The notes under the pieces were generated by a model, which worked only from the letters and a program-made list of their open reading frames with translations, was not told where the DNA came from and did not search any database. From contig JADFQV010000016.1 in assembly GCA_022561635.1 (NCBI GenBank), forward strand, positions 1-40,231: a stretch of 40,231 bases of DNA, written 5' to 3'. Of this stretch, positions 7,197 through 15,742 are shown in pieces (the stretch's first letter is position 1; each line of letters begins with the position of its first letter). A program made the translations under genes and the position numbers. Source of the stretch: Chloroflexota bacterium (lineage in GTDB: Bacteria > Chloroflexota > Dehalococcoidia > SM23-28-2 > RBG-16-64-32).

Positions 7197-8188
7197 TTCC
7201 AGACCACTACTGGCGCATCCTCAGGAACTGGTATTGGCTTATTGGCGGCATTGCCCTGGCTTGCGCGCTGATCGCCGCCGTGATGCTGCCGGCGCTGCTC
7301 AACGGCGGCGGCAGCGGGCACAGCTCTTCGGTTACGCTGGGCGTCACCCGTATGGTCTCGTTCAGTGGCACTACGGCCGCTGGCGAGGGCGACAGCGAGG
7401 CGATGGCCAGCTACACGACAAGCATCGCCGAGCGCGGCTCTTCGCCGCAGTTCCTGTCGACTCTCAAGGACACGCTGGCTGAGGAGGGCGTGACCCTGAA
7501 GGTTGACCCGAGCTTCACGGCCAACGAGGGCCTGTTCCGCGTCACGATCGAGGCGACGGCCAACGTGCCGAACGACGCGCGGGTGATCGCCGAAACTGCC
7601 GCGGAGCTTCTGATCGCCGACACGACGGCCGAGGAGGGCCGTATTGCCCTGTCGCTCACGTCGACCAGCGATCAGCAGGAGACGGAGCTTCTGGCACGCC
7701 TGACCGCCGTCTATGCGGATCGGCTCGACCGGCTGTTCGAGCTGGGCGAATCGGACGTGCGCGAGGCGCTGACCGGACTGGTGAGCCGCGGCGTGAGCGC
7801 ATCCCTAAGCGCGGATTACGTCAGGCTCGTGGAGGATCTGGCGCGGCTATCGGGCGATCCTCAGCTGACTGTCCTCAACACGGAAGCGGAGGCGCTCGAA
7901 TCGCAGCTGGCCGAGATCTCGGCCGCAAGGCGCGACTTCTCGACTGAGCTGCTGCAAGGTGGCCCGGTGTCGATCGTGACGCCGGCCGAGACCGTGCCGT
8001 TCGCACCGGCAACGACGCTCAAGGCACGCGACGCCGCCGTGATGGGGCTGCTCGTCGGCCTGGTCCTCGGCTGGATCGGGGGCAACATGCTGGAGTCGAT
8101 GCAGCTGAACCTGCGAATGAAGAAACACCGCGAGGAAGAATGGGACACGAGCCTCAGCAGCGCCGGGAGTCTCTTCAGCGATGACTGA
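7193..8188 (+). CDS. Wzz/chain-length-determinant-like polysaccharide copolymerase
   Basis: This 331-residue protein has the two-membrane-helix topology of polysaccharide copolymerases: a short cytoplasmic start, a membrane segment near residues 13-36, a large extracytoplasmic region (about 40-275) rich in charged, helix-forming sequence, and a second segment near 281-299. A charged cytoplasmic tail closes it. There is no C-terminal tyrosine-kinase domain and no Tyr-rich tail, so it is a Wzz-like rather than Wzc-like form. Such proteins set polymer length together with Wzy. Sequence similarity is low, so the call rests on topology and position between sugar-synthesis and flippase genes. The GTG start overlaps the previous stop (GTGA) with a GGAGGG ribosome site upstream. 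Confidence 0.7.
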   Translation: MIPDHYWRILRNWYWLIGGIALACALIAAVMLPALLNGGGSGHSSSVTLGVTRMVSFSGTTAAGEGDSEAMASYTTSIAERGSSPQFLSTLKDTLAEEGVTLKVDPSFTANEGLFRVTIEATANVPNDARVIAETAAELLIADTTAEEGRIALSLTSTSDQQETELLARLTAVYADRLDRLFELGESDVREALTGLVSRGVSASLSADYVRLVEDLARLSGDPQLTVLNTEAEALESQLAEISAARRDFSTELLQGGPVSIVTPAETVPFAPATTLKARDAAVMGLLVGLVLGWIGGNMLESMQLNLRMKKHREEEWDTSLSSAGSLFSDD

Positions 8189-9155
8189 GCCCGTCCTCGT
8201 TACCGGTGGCGCCGGCTTCATCGGCTCGCACCTCGTGGAGCGTCTGATTGAGCGTGGCCAGCGGGTGATTGTGCTGGACAACTTCGATCCGTACTACCCG
8301 GAGGCCGCCAAGCGCTCCAACATTGAGCGCTCTCTGGCCAGCGGCCTCGTGACGCTGGTAACCGGCGACGTTCGTGATGCCGCGGCTCTGGGGGCTGCCA
8401 TCGCGGACCATGGAGTGAGCCGAGTGGTCCACCTGGCCGCCCGGCCGGGCGTGCGGCTCTCACTGGAGGAGCCCAAGCCCTATCTGGACATCAACGTTGG
8501 CGGGACACTCAACCTGCTCACAGCCTGTCGCGACCACGGCGTGCGCAAGGTCGTCTTCGCCTCGTCGTCTTCGGTCTACGGCGGTACGAGCCGGCCGGCC
8601 GATGAAGAGGCGACGCCCTGCCGTCCGCTCTCTCCTTATGGGGCGAGCAAGGTAGCGGGCGAGGCGCTGTGCTCGTCGTTTGCGGCGAGCGATGGGCTGG
8701 ACATCGTGGCCCTGCGTTTCTTCACTGTTTACGGGCCGCGACAGCGGCCGGACATGGCGATCAGCCGCTTCACCCGAATGATCGCTGACGGCGAAGAGGT
8801 GCCGGTTTACGGCGATGGGACCAGTCAGCGGGACTATACCTACGTATCGGACGTTATCGACGGCGTCGTGGCCGCGATCGACCGGCCGCTGCGCGGTTAC
8901 CAGGCGCTCAACCTGGGCCGTGGCGAGCCGGTCGTGCTGCGCGACCTGCTGCATAATATCGAGACCGAGATCGGGCGGGAGGCGCGATTGCGGCACCTGG
9001 CCGAGCAGCCGGGCGACCCGCGCAGCACCTGCGCCGACATTAGCCGCGCGCGGGCGATGCTTGGCTACGCGCCGAGCGTTTCGGCCGCCGACGGCGTACG
9101 CCTGTACACGCAGTGGTACCGGGAGATGAACCGTGACCGTATCGGCAGTCGCTGA
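8181..9155 (+). CDS. UDP-glucuronate / UDP-glucose 4-epimerase-like SDR
   Basis: This 324-residue extended short-chain dehydrogenase/reductase has VTGGAGFIGSHLVERL (7-22), a TGDVRD motif, the active-site serine region FASSSSVYG, and YGASK with catalytic Tyr153 and Lys157. The stretch HLAARPGVRLSLEEPKPY resembles UDP-glucuronate 4-epimerases (CapI/GAE type) more than GalE. That fits a product of the first gene's dehydrogenase, giving UDP-galacturonate. Downstream FFTVYGPRQRPDMAI and GDGTSQRDYTYVSDV are standard for this clade. It overlaps the previous gene by 8 nt. Substrate choice between UDP-GlcA and UDP-Glc is inferred. Confidence 0.9.
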   Translation: MTEPVLVTGGAGFIGSHLVERLIERGQRVIVLDNFDPYYPEAAKRSNIERSLASGLVTLVTGDVRDAAALGAAIADHGVSRVVHLAARPGVRLSLEEPKPYLDINVGGTLNLLTACRDHGVRKVVFASSSSVYGGTSRPADEEATPCRPLSPYGASKVAGEALCSSFAASDGLDIVALRFFTVYGPRQRPDMAISRFTRMIADGEEVPVYGDGTSQRDYTYVSDVIDGVVAAIDRPLRGYQALNLGRGEPVVLRDLLHNIETEIGREARLRHLAEQPGDPRSTCADISRARAMLGYAPSVSAADGVRLYTQWYREMNRDRIGSR

Positions 9156-10515
9156 GCGAGTCGAAGAGGCGCCGGCTGCCAAGCTGGAGCTGACTTCGAC
9201 AGCAGCGCTGCTCTTCAGCGCGAACGCGGCGCAGTACGTGATCATCGGCGTCACTGGCGTCATACTGGCGCGCGGGCTGGGGCCCGACGGGCGCGGAGTC
9301 TACGGCCTGATCAACGAAACAGCGCTCATAGTCGCGGCGTTCCCTGGCGCGGCGCTGGAACTCGCCGGCATCTATCTGATCGGCAAGCGCCGCTACACCC
9401 TGCAGACTGTGTTTTCGAACACGCTCAGTTGGAGTCTCGTGCTCGCCGCTCTCTGTCTGCTACTAATACCGCTCGTCTTGCTCAGCGGCCTGACGCTCTT
9501 CGGAATGTCGAGCGCGGAGATATCGGTTGGCCTTCTTGGGGCGTCGATGATCACGGTCGGGGACGGTTCGCGCGAGTATCTGCTGCCGCTGAACCGGCCG
9601 GTGGCCTACACGGGCCTGACGCTCATTCCACCGATTATCCGTCTTGGCGGAGTGGTCCTGATCGTGCTAACGGTCGGCCTGACCATCGACCGGGCCGCCA
9701 CCATCTGGCTGATCTCGCTCGCGGTGCTGCTAGTGTTCACGATCGCGACGATGATGCGCCACGTCAGCTTCCGGCCGAGGGTGAACTGGAAAGCGATGAA
9801 GGCACAGGTGTCGTTCGGCAGCCGCAGCCACTTCGGCTGGATCCTGCAGGCGCTGAACCATCGCCTCGATGTCTTCATGATCGCCGTCATGGTTGGCACG
9901 GGCGGTGTTGGCCACTATCTGGTCGGCGTCAACCTGGCCGAGCTGACGTGGTGGGTGCCGCTGGCTCTGGGGACCGTACTCTTCCCGAAGGCCTCGGCGA
10001 TGGACTCGGAGAGCAACTTCGAGATGTCGGCGATGGCCTGCCGCCGGACGCTCGTGGTGACGATGCTGGCGGGCCTCGGACTGCTGTTGGTGGCACCGAC
10101 GGCGATACCGCTCGTCTATGGCGGGAACTTCGTGCCCAGCGTGACCATCTTCCTGATCCTCCTGCCTTCCGGGCTCTTCTACACCATCCATAAGGTTCTT
10201 GGCTCGTCGCTCTCCGCACACGGGATGCCGCAGGCGACGCTGTACGCCGGGCTGATCTCGCTGCCGCTGACCGTGGGCTTGAACGTGCTGATGATTCCGC
10301 GCTGGGGGATCACGGGTGCGGCGATCGCATCCGACATCGCATACGCCGTGAACGCGGCGGTGATCCTGGTGTTGTTCGTGCGCGTGTCCAGGCTTCCGTT
10401 GCCGAAGATCCTTCTCTTCAACATGTCGGACTTCAGGGCAGCGCGAGACAACCTGAAGACGAAGGTGCTGGACCGCCTGCGCAAGGACGACAGCAAGAAA
10501 GAAAAGGACCTCTAA
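9133..10515 (+). CDS. Wzx-type oligosaccharide flippase (MOP superfamily)
   Basis: This 460-residue protein is almost entirely membrane-spanning, with about 12-14 hydrophobic segments. Its family features include an N-terminal SANAAQYVIIGVTGVILARGL stretch, a central basic loop, and a C-terminal hydrophobic block followed by a charged cytoplasmic tail ending in KKEKDL. MOP-superfamily flippases move undecaprenyl-linked repeat units across the membrane. The GTG at 9133 is supported by GGGAGA 6 nt upstream, giving a 23-nt overlap with the epimerase. With the polymerase at 13041 and copolymerase at 7193 it defines a Wzx/Wzy-dependent pathway. Confidence 0.88.
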   Translation: MTVSAVAERVEEAPAAKLELTSTAALLFSANAAQYVIIGVTGVILARGLGPDGRGVYGLINETALIVAAFPGAALELAGIYLIGKRRYTLQTVFSNTLSWSLVLAALCLLLIPLVLLSGLTLFGMSSAEISVGLLGASMITVGDGSREYLLPLNRPVAYTGLTLIPPIIRLGGVVLIVLTVGLTIDRAATIWLISLAVLLVFTIATMMRHVSFRPRVNWKAMKAQVSFGSRSHFGWILQALNHRLDVFMIAVMVGTGGVGHYLVGVNLAELTWWVPLALGTVLFPKASAMDSESNFEMSAMACRRTLVVTMLAGLGLLLVAPTAIPLVYGGNFVPSVTIFLILLPSGLFYTIHKVLGSSLSAHGMPQATLYAGLISLPLTVGLNVLMIPRWGITGAAIASDIAYAVNAAVILVLFVRVSRLPLPKILLFNMSDFRAARDNLKTKVLDRLRKDDSKKEKDL

Positions 10516-11486
10516 TGACGAAAGTCACCGTGGCCATCGCCAGCTACAACATGGAGAACTACCTGCCGGCAGCGATTGACTCCGCGCTCGCGCAGGATCA
10601 CGACGATGTCGAGATCTTGGTCGTTGACGACGGGTCGACGGATGACACGCGCGAGATAGTGAGCCGCTACGAGCGAAGAGTGCGTTACGCGTACCAGGAA
10701 AACGCCGGCGTGGCCAATGCGTACAACCGCGCGCTGGAGCTGGCGAAGGGCGACTACGTGCATTTCCTCGACGCCGACGATATCCTGACGCCGAGCACGA
10801 TCGGCCGGCTGGCCGCTCTTCTGGACGAGAAGCCGACGGCCGGCCTCGCCCATGGCGACGCGCTTGTCATGAACGCCGCCGGCGAAGTCTACGGGACCCG
10901 TGGCGCGCCGGCTTCGTTCCACGGGCGCAGGCTTATCCCATCCGCTGCCGCTTTCAAGGAGCTGCTGCGCGGCTGCCACATTACGACCAGCGCGCTGATG
11001 CTCCGCAAGTCGGTCCTCGACAAGGTGACGCCGTTCCGTCAGAAATCCGTTCCCGGAGAAGACTGGGATATGTGGCTGCGGGTGGCGGCAGAGTACGATG
11101 TCGCGCACCTCCCGATCTCGGCCTGCTACTACCGAGTGCACGACTCCAGCGTCACATCGGCTTACACGGTCGAGCGGGTCATGCGCTCGCACCTCTACAC
11201 GCTGGACACGATCTTCGGCAACCCGACGTTCCGATATGCGCACCTGGGCGACTACGCCTACGCTTGTCTCGACCGCACGATGGCGCGCGTCGCTGCCCGG
11301 GCGCGGGAGCGGCGGCGTTTCCTCGGCGAGCTGCGAAAAGCCCTCGTTCGCCAGCCCTCGATCGCCTTCGAAGGGGCGACCCTGGCGACCGTCGTCGACG
11401 GGTTGAAGGCGATGGTGCCAGTGCCGGTGATCAGGGCCGCGCGGCGGCTACGGGGCGGCATCGCGACGAGGATGGTCTCGCTATGA
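10515..11486 (+). CDS. Glycosyltransferase family 2 (first of a tandem pair)
   Basis: This 323-residue GT-A fold enzyme has the N-terminal VTVAIASYNMENYLPAAIDS, the nucleotide-binding VVDDGSTDD, a DxD-type motif in VHFLDADDI, and the acceptor-side GEDWDMWLRVA. It would add one sugar from a nucleotide donor to the lipid-linked repeat unit on the cytoplasmic face. It overlaps the flippase stop by one base (TAATG) and the next GT2 gene by 4 nt. The two GT2 proteins are similar along their length and look like a tandem duplication. A C-terminal extension of about 90 residues beyond the GT domain is basic and may contact the membrane. Donor and linkage cannot be read from the sequence. Confidence 0.92.
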   Translation: MTKVTVAIASYNMENYLPAAIDSALAQDHDDVEILVVDDGSTDDTREIVSRYERRVRYAYQENAGVANAYNRALELAKGDYVHFLDADDILTPSTIGRLAALLDEKPTAGLAHGDALVMNAAGEVYGTRGAPASFHGRRLIPSAAAFKELLRGCHITTSALMLRKSVLDKVTPFRQKSVPGEDWDMWLRVAAEYDVAHLPISACYYRVHDSSVTSAYTVERVMRSHLYTLDTIFGNPTFRYAHLGDYAYACLDRTMARVAARARERRRFLGELRKALVRQPSIAFEGATLATVVDGLKAMVPVPVIRAARRLRGGIATRMVSL

Positions 11487-12484
11487 GCACTCCCAAGGTG
11501 AGCGTGGTCATCCCCACGTACAATCGTGCGCATCTGATCGGCGAGACGCTCGAGAGCGTGCTGGCCCAGACATTCGGCGACTACGAGATCGTGGTCGTCG
11601 ATGATGGCTCGATTGACGATACACGTTCCGTCGTGGCGCGAGTGGCTCCGCAGGCCCGCTACATCTACCAGAAGAACACGGGCATCCCCGAGGTGCTCAA
11701 CGTCTGCGTACGCGCGGCGCGCGGCGAGTATATCCAGCATCTGGGGTCGGACGACGTGCTGATCGACGACACGCTGGCCCGATCGGTCGCGCTCCTCGAC
11801 GCGCACCCGGACGTGGCGCTGGTGCACGGCGCCGCCTGGCTCATCGACGGCGAAAGCAAGCGCCTGTCGATCTCGCGGCCGACCTTTGCGACGGGCGACT
11901 ACATTCGCTCCGGGCGCGAGGAGATCCGCGATCTGCTGTTCTCCAACCACATCGTTGCGCCGACGGTAATGGTGCGCCGCCAGGTGATGCTGGAGACGGG
12001 CCTCTTCGACGGCCGCTTCGGCCTGTACGAGGACTGGAACCTTTGGACGCGGATCGCCAAGAAGCATGACATAGCCTATAGCCACGAACCCCTGGTCAAT
12101 TACCGCGTGCACAGCGGGCCTTCCGGGAGCATCTTCCACACGGCCTCGACGCACGACATCGACCTCTATCGCGGGATGCACCTGGACGAGGTGCTCAACG
12201 ATCCCTCTCTGCGCGACGTCTATGCGGGCGTCAGGCGCAAGGCGATGGCGCTTCACCACATGGTCGTTGCTAATCGCGGGTGCGAGACAGGCGAAATGTG
12301 GTACGCGAGGCGGTCAGCCATAAAAGCCGCCTTCGCGCATCCCTCCGCCGTGCCATCTGCCACGCGGTTGTTTGCGCGGACCTTGGCGCCGACGCCACTG
12401 GTGAACTTCGTGCGCCGGCGCCGCGAGAAGCGCGCGCACGAGGCGGCAACGCCGGGCGCGACAACGCAGGAGCTGCCGGAGTAG
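11483..12484 (+). CDS. Glycosyltransferase family 2 (second of a tandem pair)
   Basis: This 333-residue GT-A enzyme begins at ATG 11483, overlapping the previous gene by ATGA; longer upstream readings of the same frame lie inside the previous gene. It shows VSVVIPTYNRAHLIGETLES, VVDDGSIDD, and EDWNLWTRIA. Where its neighbour has FLDADD, it has QHLGSDD, so the metal-binding position is altered although an acidic pair remains. This suggests a different donor or a shifted metal site after duplication. The C-terminus is basic (FVRRRREKRAHE) and could associate with the membrane. Function within the EPS pathway is inferred from position. Confidence 0.92.
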   Translation: MSTPKVSVVIPTYNRAHLIGETLESVLAQTFGDYEIVVVDDGSIDDTRSVVARVAPQARYIYQKNTGIPEVLNVCVRAARGEYIQHLGSDDVLIDDTLARSVALLDAHPDVALVHGAAWLIDGESKRLSISRPTFATGDYIRSGREEIRDLLFSNHIVAPTVMVRRQVMLETGLFDGRFGLYEDWNLWTRIAKKHDIAYSHEPLVNYRVHSGPSGSIFHTASTHDIDLYRGMHLDEVLNDPSLRDVYAGVRRKAMALHHMVVANRGCETGEMWYARRSAIKAAFAHPSAVPSATRLFARTLAPTPLVNFVRRRREKRAHEAATPGATTQELPE

Positions 12485-12486
12485 AG

Positions 12487-13044
12487 ATGGGAGTCCTGTC
12501 GTTGGCCGCCGACCTGCGCAACCGTTGGCTGCTGCGTGCGTTCGTTCGTCGCGGGCTGAAGCTGGGACGCGACGTGCGGATCATGGGCAAGCCGGACTTT
12601 GGCGGCGAGCCGTATCTGATCACGATCGGCGATCATGTCACCGTCTCGACGCACGTAGAGTTCGTCACGCACGACGGCGCGACGTGGGTCTTCCGCGATC
12701 GGCCGGAGTACGAGGGTTTGCAGCGCTTCGGGGCGATCGAAATCGGCAACAACTGCTTCATCGGCACGCGCTCGATCATCCTGCCGGGTGTGCGCATCGG
12801 CGACAACTGCGTCGTCGGCGCCGGATCCGTCGTTACGCGGTCGGTACCCAAAGACACCGTCGTGGCGGGTGTGCCGGCGCACGTGATCTGTACGTACGAC
12901 GAGTACGTCCAGCGTACGGCGCCGCGCTGTCGCTACTTCCCGCCGGAGGTGGCAGACGATCCAGACCGCCTGCGGGAGGCCCTGCTTGAGACGCCGCTGG
13001 ACGCCGCCACTGACGAGGTGGCCGGGGAACGGGTGAACTGGTGA
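12487..13044 (+). CDS. Hexapeptide-repeat acyltransferase (WcaF/Vat-like)
   Basis: This 185-residue left-handed beta-helix protein has isoleucine-rich hexapeptide repeats: LITIGDHVTVS, IEIGNNCFIGTRSIILPG, VRIGDNCVVGAGSVVT, then the usual PKDTVVAGVPA exit. The region FVTHDGAT probably carries the catalytic histidine. Such enzymes O- or N-acetylate sugars using acetyl-CoA and act as trimers. An inserted loop (WVFRDRPEYEGLQRF) resembles that of WcaF-type EPS acetyltransferases rather than WbpD, so it may decorate the repeat unit and not the amino-uronate precursor. ATG 12487 is 2 nt after the previous stop, and its own stop overlaps the polymerase start (GTGA). Confidence 0.88.
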   Translation: MGVLSLAADLRNRWLLRAFVRRGLKLGRDVRIMGKPDFGGEPYLITIGDHVTVSTHVEFVTHDGATWVFRDRPEYEGLQRFGAIEIGNNCFIGTRSIILPGVRIGDNCVVGAGSVVTRSVPKDTVVAGVPAHVICTYDEYVQRTAPRCRYFPPEVADDPDRLREALLETPLDAATDEVAGERVNW

Positions 13045-14555
13045 GTTCGCCCGCCGTTCCCCTGCCGTTCCCGCGGCTGCGGCTGCCCGACTGGGAAGTG
13101 CCGTGGTACGCGCTGGCGCCGCTGTTGCTGATCCCGGTCATCGGGGGCTCGCCGGCTGCTTTGAACCACATCCTCTTCGCCGTCGAACTGCTCCTGCTGG
13201 CGGCTGGCACGCGCCGCGCAGTTTGGATCCCGGCGGCGCTGATCGTCTCCGAGATGACGTCCTCGAACTACATGCACGAGATCGGCGGCCTGGAGATGAG
13301 CAACCGGCTGCTGCTGAGCTTCCTGTCGTTCCTCGTCGTCATGCCGTACCTCACTCGCCGGATTGAAGTCGGCACACGGGGGGCCGTGACGATCGGCCTC
13401 GCCTGCGCCTTCCTGGTGGTGACCACGCTTGTAAACATGGTGCTGGTGGACTATGGCTCGACGCTGGAGTTCCTGCGCTTCATCGCCAGCGGCATCTTCC
13501 TGATGGTGCTGATACCGATCACGATCCGGGACAAGGATGACGTCCTGGACCTGGGCAAGGTGCTGCTGGTCGTCGCCGCCGTAGCGGCGGTGGCTGCTGT
13601 CTTCCAGAACGCCTCCGGCTCTCTGGGCACGCCGCTTTGGGAGGTGATCCCACACGCTGGCGCCGGCGGTGATCTCGCGTCCTGGGACAACCGGGCGCTG
13701 GCCCTCTCCGAGAACCCGATCCTGGCCAGCAACGTGCAGATGATCGTTGGTCTCTTCGCCCTCGGCGTCGTGTTGCTGGCGCCGATCTCACCGCAGACGA
13801 AGCGACTCGTGATGCTGCTCGTTCTCCTGATGGCCGCGGCGTCCTACCTGACGTTTACGCGGTCGTGGGTGCTCTCCGCCGGCGTCGCGCTGGCCGTGCT
13901 GGCCACCTTCTATCGGGGGAAGTACTGGCGCGAGTTCCTGGTCGCGGTCGTCGTCGGCGCGTCCGCATTCTGGTACGTGAGCGGCGTCCAGGAAACGCGT
14001 TACTCACAGACGATCGCCGACGATAGCAGCGCGGCTGCGCGTCCGGTCCTCTGGGAGCTGAGCCTGAATATTGCGACCGACAACCCCTGGTTAGGCATCG
14101 GCTACGACCGGTTCCGCGAGGTCTCGCCGGACTACGCGGCGACCGTCTCTCAGACTGCGCTCGAGCGACAGAACGCCGCTGAGGTGATCGGAATCGAGAA
14201 CCCTCACAACGACGTTCTCAACGTCTGGCTATCCTGGGGGTTCCTGGCATTGATGATCTACGTCGCGCTTGCCGTCGCGGTCGCCCTCAACTTCATCTAC
14301 GTCTACCGAAACGCCGCGGACCAGGTGATTCGTGGACTGGCGATGGGAGGGCTGGCGGCGATCATCGCCTATGAGACGAACTCTCTGTTCCACAACTTCA
14401 TCGAGACTTCGCTGGTCTTCTGGATCATCGCTGGGTTCTCGCTAGTATTACCTAAAGTCGACAGACCTCCGGTTGTGACCGGCGGGCCGTTTTCCAGGTT
14501 CCTGCGGAACGGTAAGGACCTGGCGTGGAGAGAGCCCGAGAAGGTTCGCCAGTGA
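13041..14555 (+). CDS. O-antigen polymerase/ligase family protein (Wzy-like)
   Basis: This 504-residue multi-pass membrane protein has about ten or more hydrophobic helices and a large extracytoplasmic loop around residues 315-395. The motif IENPHNDVLNVWLSWG and the preceding arginine-containing NPWLGIGYDRFREV are hallmarks of the Wzy_C/O-antigen ligase superfamily. Within a Wzx-bearing operon the likely role is polymerisation of lipid-linked repeat units at the outer face of the membrane. Polymerases and ligases share this fold, so a ligase role is possible. The GTG start overlaps the previous stop by 4 nt. A long polar C-terminal tail reaches into the next gene's overlap. Confidence 0.87.
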   Translation: MSSPAVPLPFPRLRLPDWEVPWYALAPLLLIPVIGGSPAALNHILFAVELLLLAAGTRRAVWIPAALIVSEMTSSNYMHEIGGLEMSNRLLLSFLSFLVVMPYLTRRIEVGTRGAVTIGLACAFLVVTTLVNMVLVDYGSTLEFLRFIASGIFLMVLIPITIRDKDDVLDLGKVLLVVAAVAAVAAVFQNASGSLGTPLWEVIPHAGAGGDLASWDNRALALSENPILASNVQMIVGLFALGVVLLAPISPQTKRLVMLLVLLMAAASYLTFTRSWVLSAGVALAVLATFYRGKYWREFLVAVVVGASAFWYVSGVQETRYSQTIADDSSAAARPVLWELSLNIATDNPWLGIGYDRFREVSPDYAATVSQTALERQNAAEVIGIENPHNDVLNVWLSWGFLALMIYVALAVAVALNFIYVYRNAADQVIRGLAMGGLAAIIAYETNSLFHNFIETSLVFWIIAGFSLVLPKVDRPPVVTGGPFSRFLRNGKDLAWREPEKVRQ

Positions 14556-15742
14556 TCCAGAAGAAGCTGAACGTCTGCCTGCTCGTCAACGACTTGCGCT
14601 ATGGCGGCGCCGAGCGTCAGCTCGTCGAGTTGGCGCGTGGACTGGATAAGGACCGCTTCAGCCCGCTCGTCGTGACGCTATACGCTGGCGAGCCGCTGGA
14701 ACGCGAGCTGCGGCACGCTTCAGGCGTCGAGCTGGTCTCACTGGAACGCAAGGGGAAGTGGGACTTCGGGGCGTTGCGGCGGCTGTCGAGGCTGCTGCGG
14801 AGCAAGGACGTGCACATCATCCAGCCGTTCCTGACGCCGTCGACGGCGTTCGGCTTGAGCGCGGCGATTATGGCGCGAACACCGGTCAAGATCGCGACCG
14901 AGCGCTGCGGCGTGCGCCTGAACACGAGTGTTGGCAACAAGGTCTATCGCTTCGTGGAGGACCGCCTGACGCGCTTTGCGGACGCCGTCGTGCCGAACAG
15001 CGAAGCCGGCCGCGACTACGTGCTTTCGCGCGGCATCGACGAGGACAAGGTGCGCGTGATCTACAACGGCGTCGCGCCCGAGCGCACGACCTGTCTGCCG
15101 GACGACCGGGCCGCGGTGCGCGCCTCGTTCGGCATCCGGCCGGACGAACCGGTCGTCGGCATCGTCGCCAGCCTGACGCCGGCGAAGGACCACGAGACGT
15201 TCCTGCAGGCCGCCTCGATCATCCGGACGCACGTGCCCAGCACGCGCTTTCTGATCGTCGGCGACGGTCCGCTGCGACCGCAGCTCGAGGTGCGGGCGCA
15301 GGAGCTCGGCCTGAGCGATGCGGTCGTCTTTGCGGGGCACCGGGCGCAGATCGCGCCTTTCATCGGGACGATGGACGCGGCCGTGCTGTCGTCATGCGAC
15401 CACGAGGGCTGCTCGAACTTCCTGCTCGAAGCGATGGGGCTGGCGCGGCCGATCGTGGCGACGGATATCGGCGGCAACCGCGAGCTGTTCGCCTCTGGCG
15501 AGGCGGGACTGTTCGTCGAGCCTGGAGACGCGGCGGCGATGGCTTCGGCGACGCTGCGCATCCTGACTGCGCCGCAGCTGGCGGACGAACTTGGGCGCCG
15601 CGGCCGCGCGGTCTTTGAGCGGCGCTTCACGCTGCCGACCATGATCAAGGCCTACGAAGATCTCTACACCGAACTATGGGATCTCAGGGCGGAGCGTGCA
15701 GAGAGCGGTCACGAGCCGGTGACGGCGGGCGAGTGGCGATGA
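14552..15742 (+). CDS. Glycosyltransferase family 4 (GT-B fold)
   Basis: This 396-residue protein has the N-terminal acceptor motif NDLRYGGAERQLVELARGL and the C-terminal donor site with GDGPLRPQLE and HEGCSNFLLEAMGLARPIVA, containing the E-x7-E signature. It is a retaining GT-B enzyme that adds a sugar to the growing repeat unit. The GTG at 14552 (VIQKKLNV) is chosen because it makes the operon's standard GTGA overlap and follows a GAAGG site; a GTG 27 nt upstream is less likely. It is the first of four GT4 genes in the operon. The donor sugar is unknown. Confidence 0.92.
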   Translation: MIQKKLNVCLLVNDLRYGGAERQLVELARGLDKDRFSPLVVTLYAGEPLERELRHASGVELVSLERKGKWDFGALRRLSRLLRSKDVHIIQPFLTPSTAFGLSAAIMARTPVKIATERCGVRLNTSVGNKVYRFVEDRLTRFADAVVPNSEAGRDYVLSRGIDEDKVRVIYNGVAPERTTCLPDDRAAVRASFGIRPDEPVVGIVASLTPAKDHETFLQAASIIRTHVPSTRFLIVGDGPLRPQLEVRAQELGLSDAVVFAGHRAQIAPFIGTMDAAVLSSCDHEGCSNFLLEAMGLARPIVATDIGGNRELFASGEAGLFVEPGDAAAMASATLRILTAPQLADELGRRGRAVFERRFTLPTMIKAYEDLYTELWDLRAERAESGHEPVTAGEWR

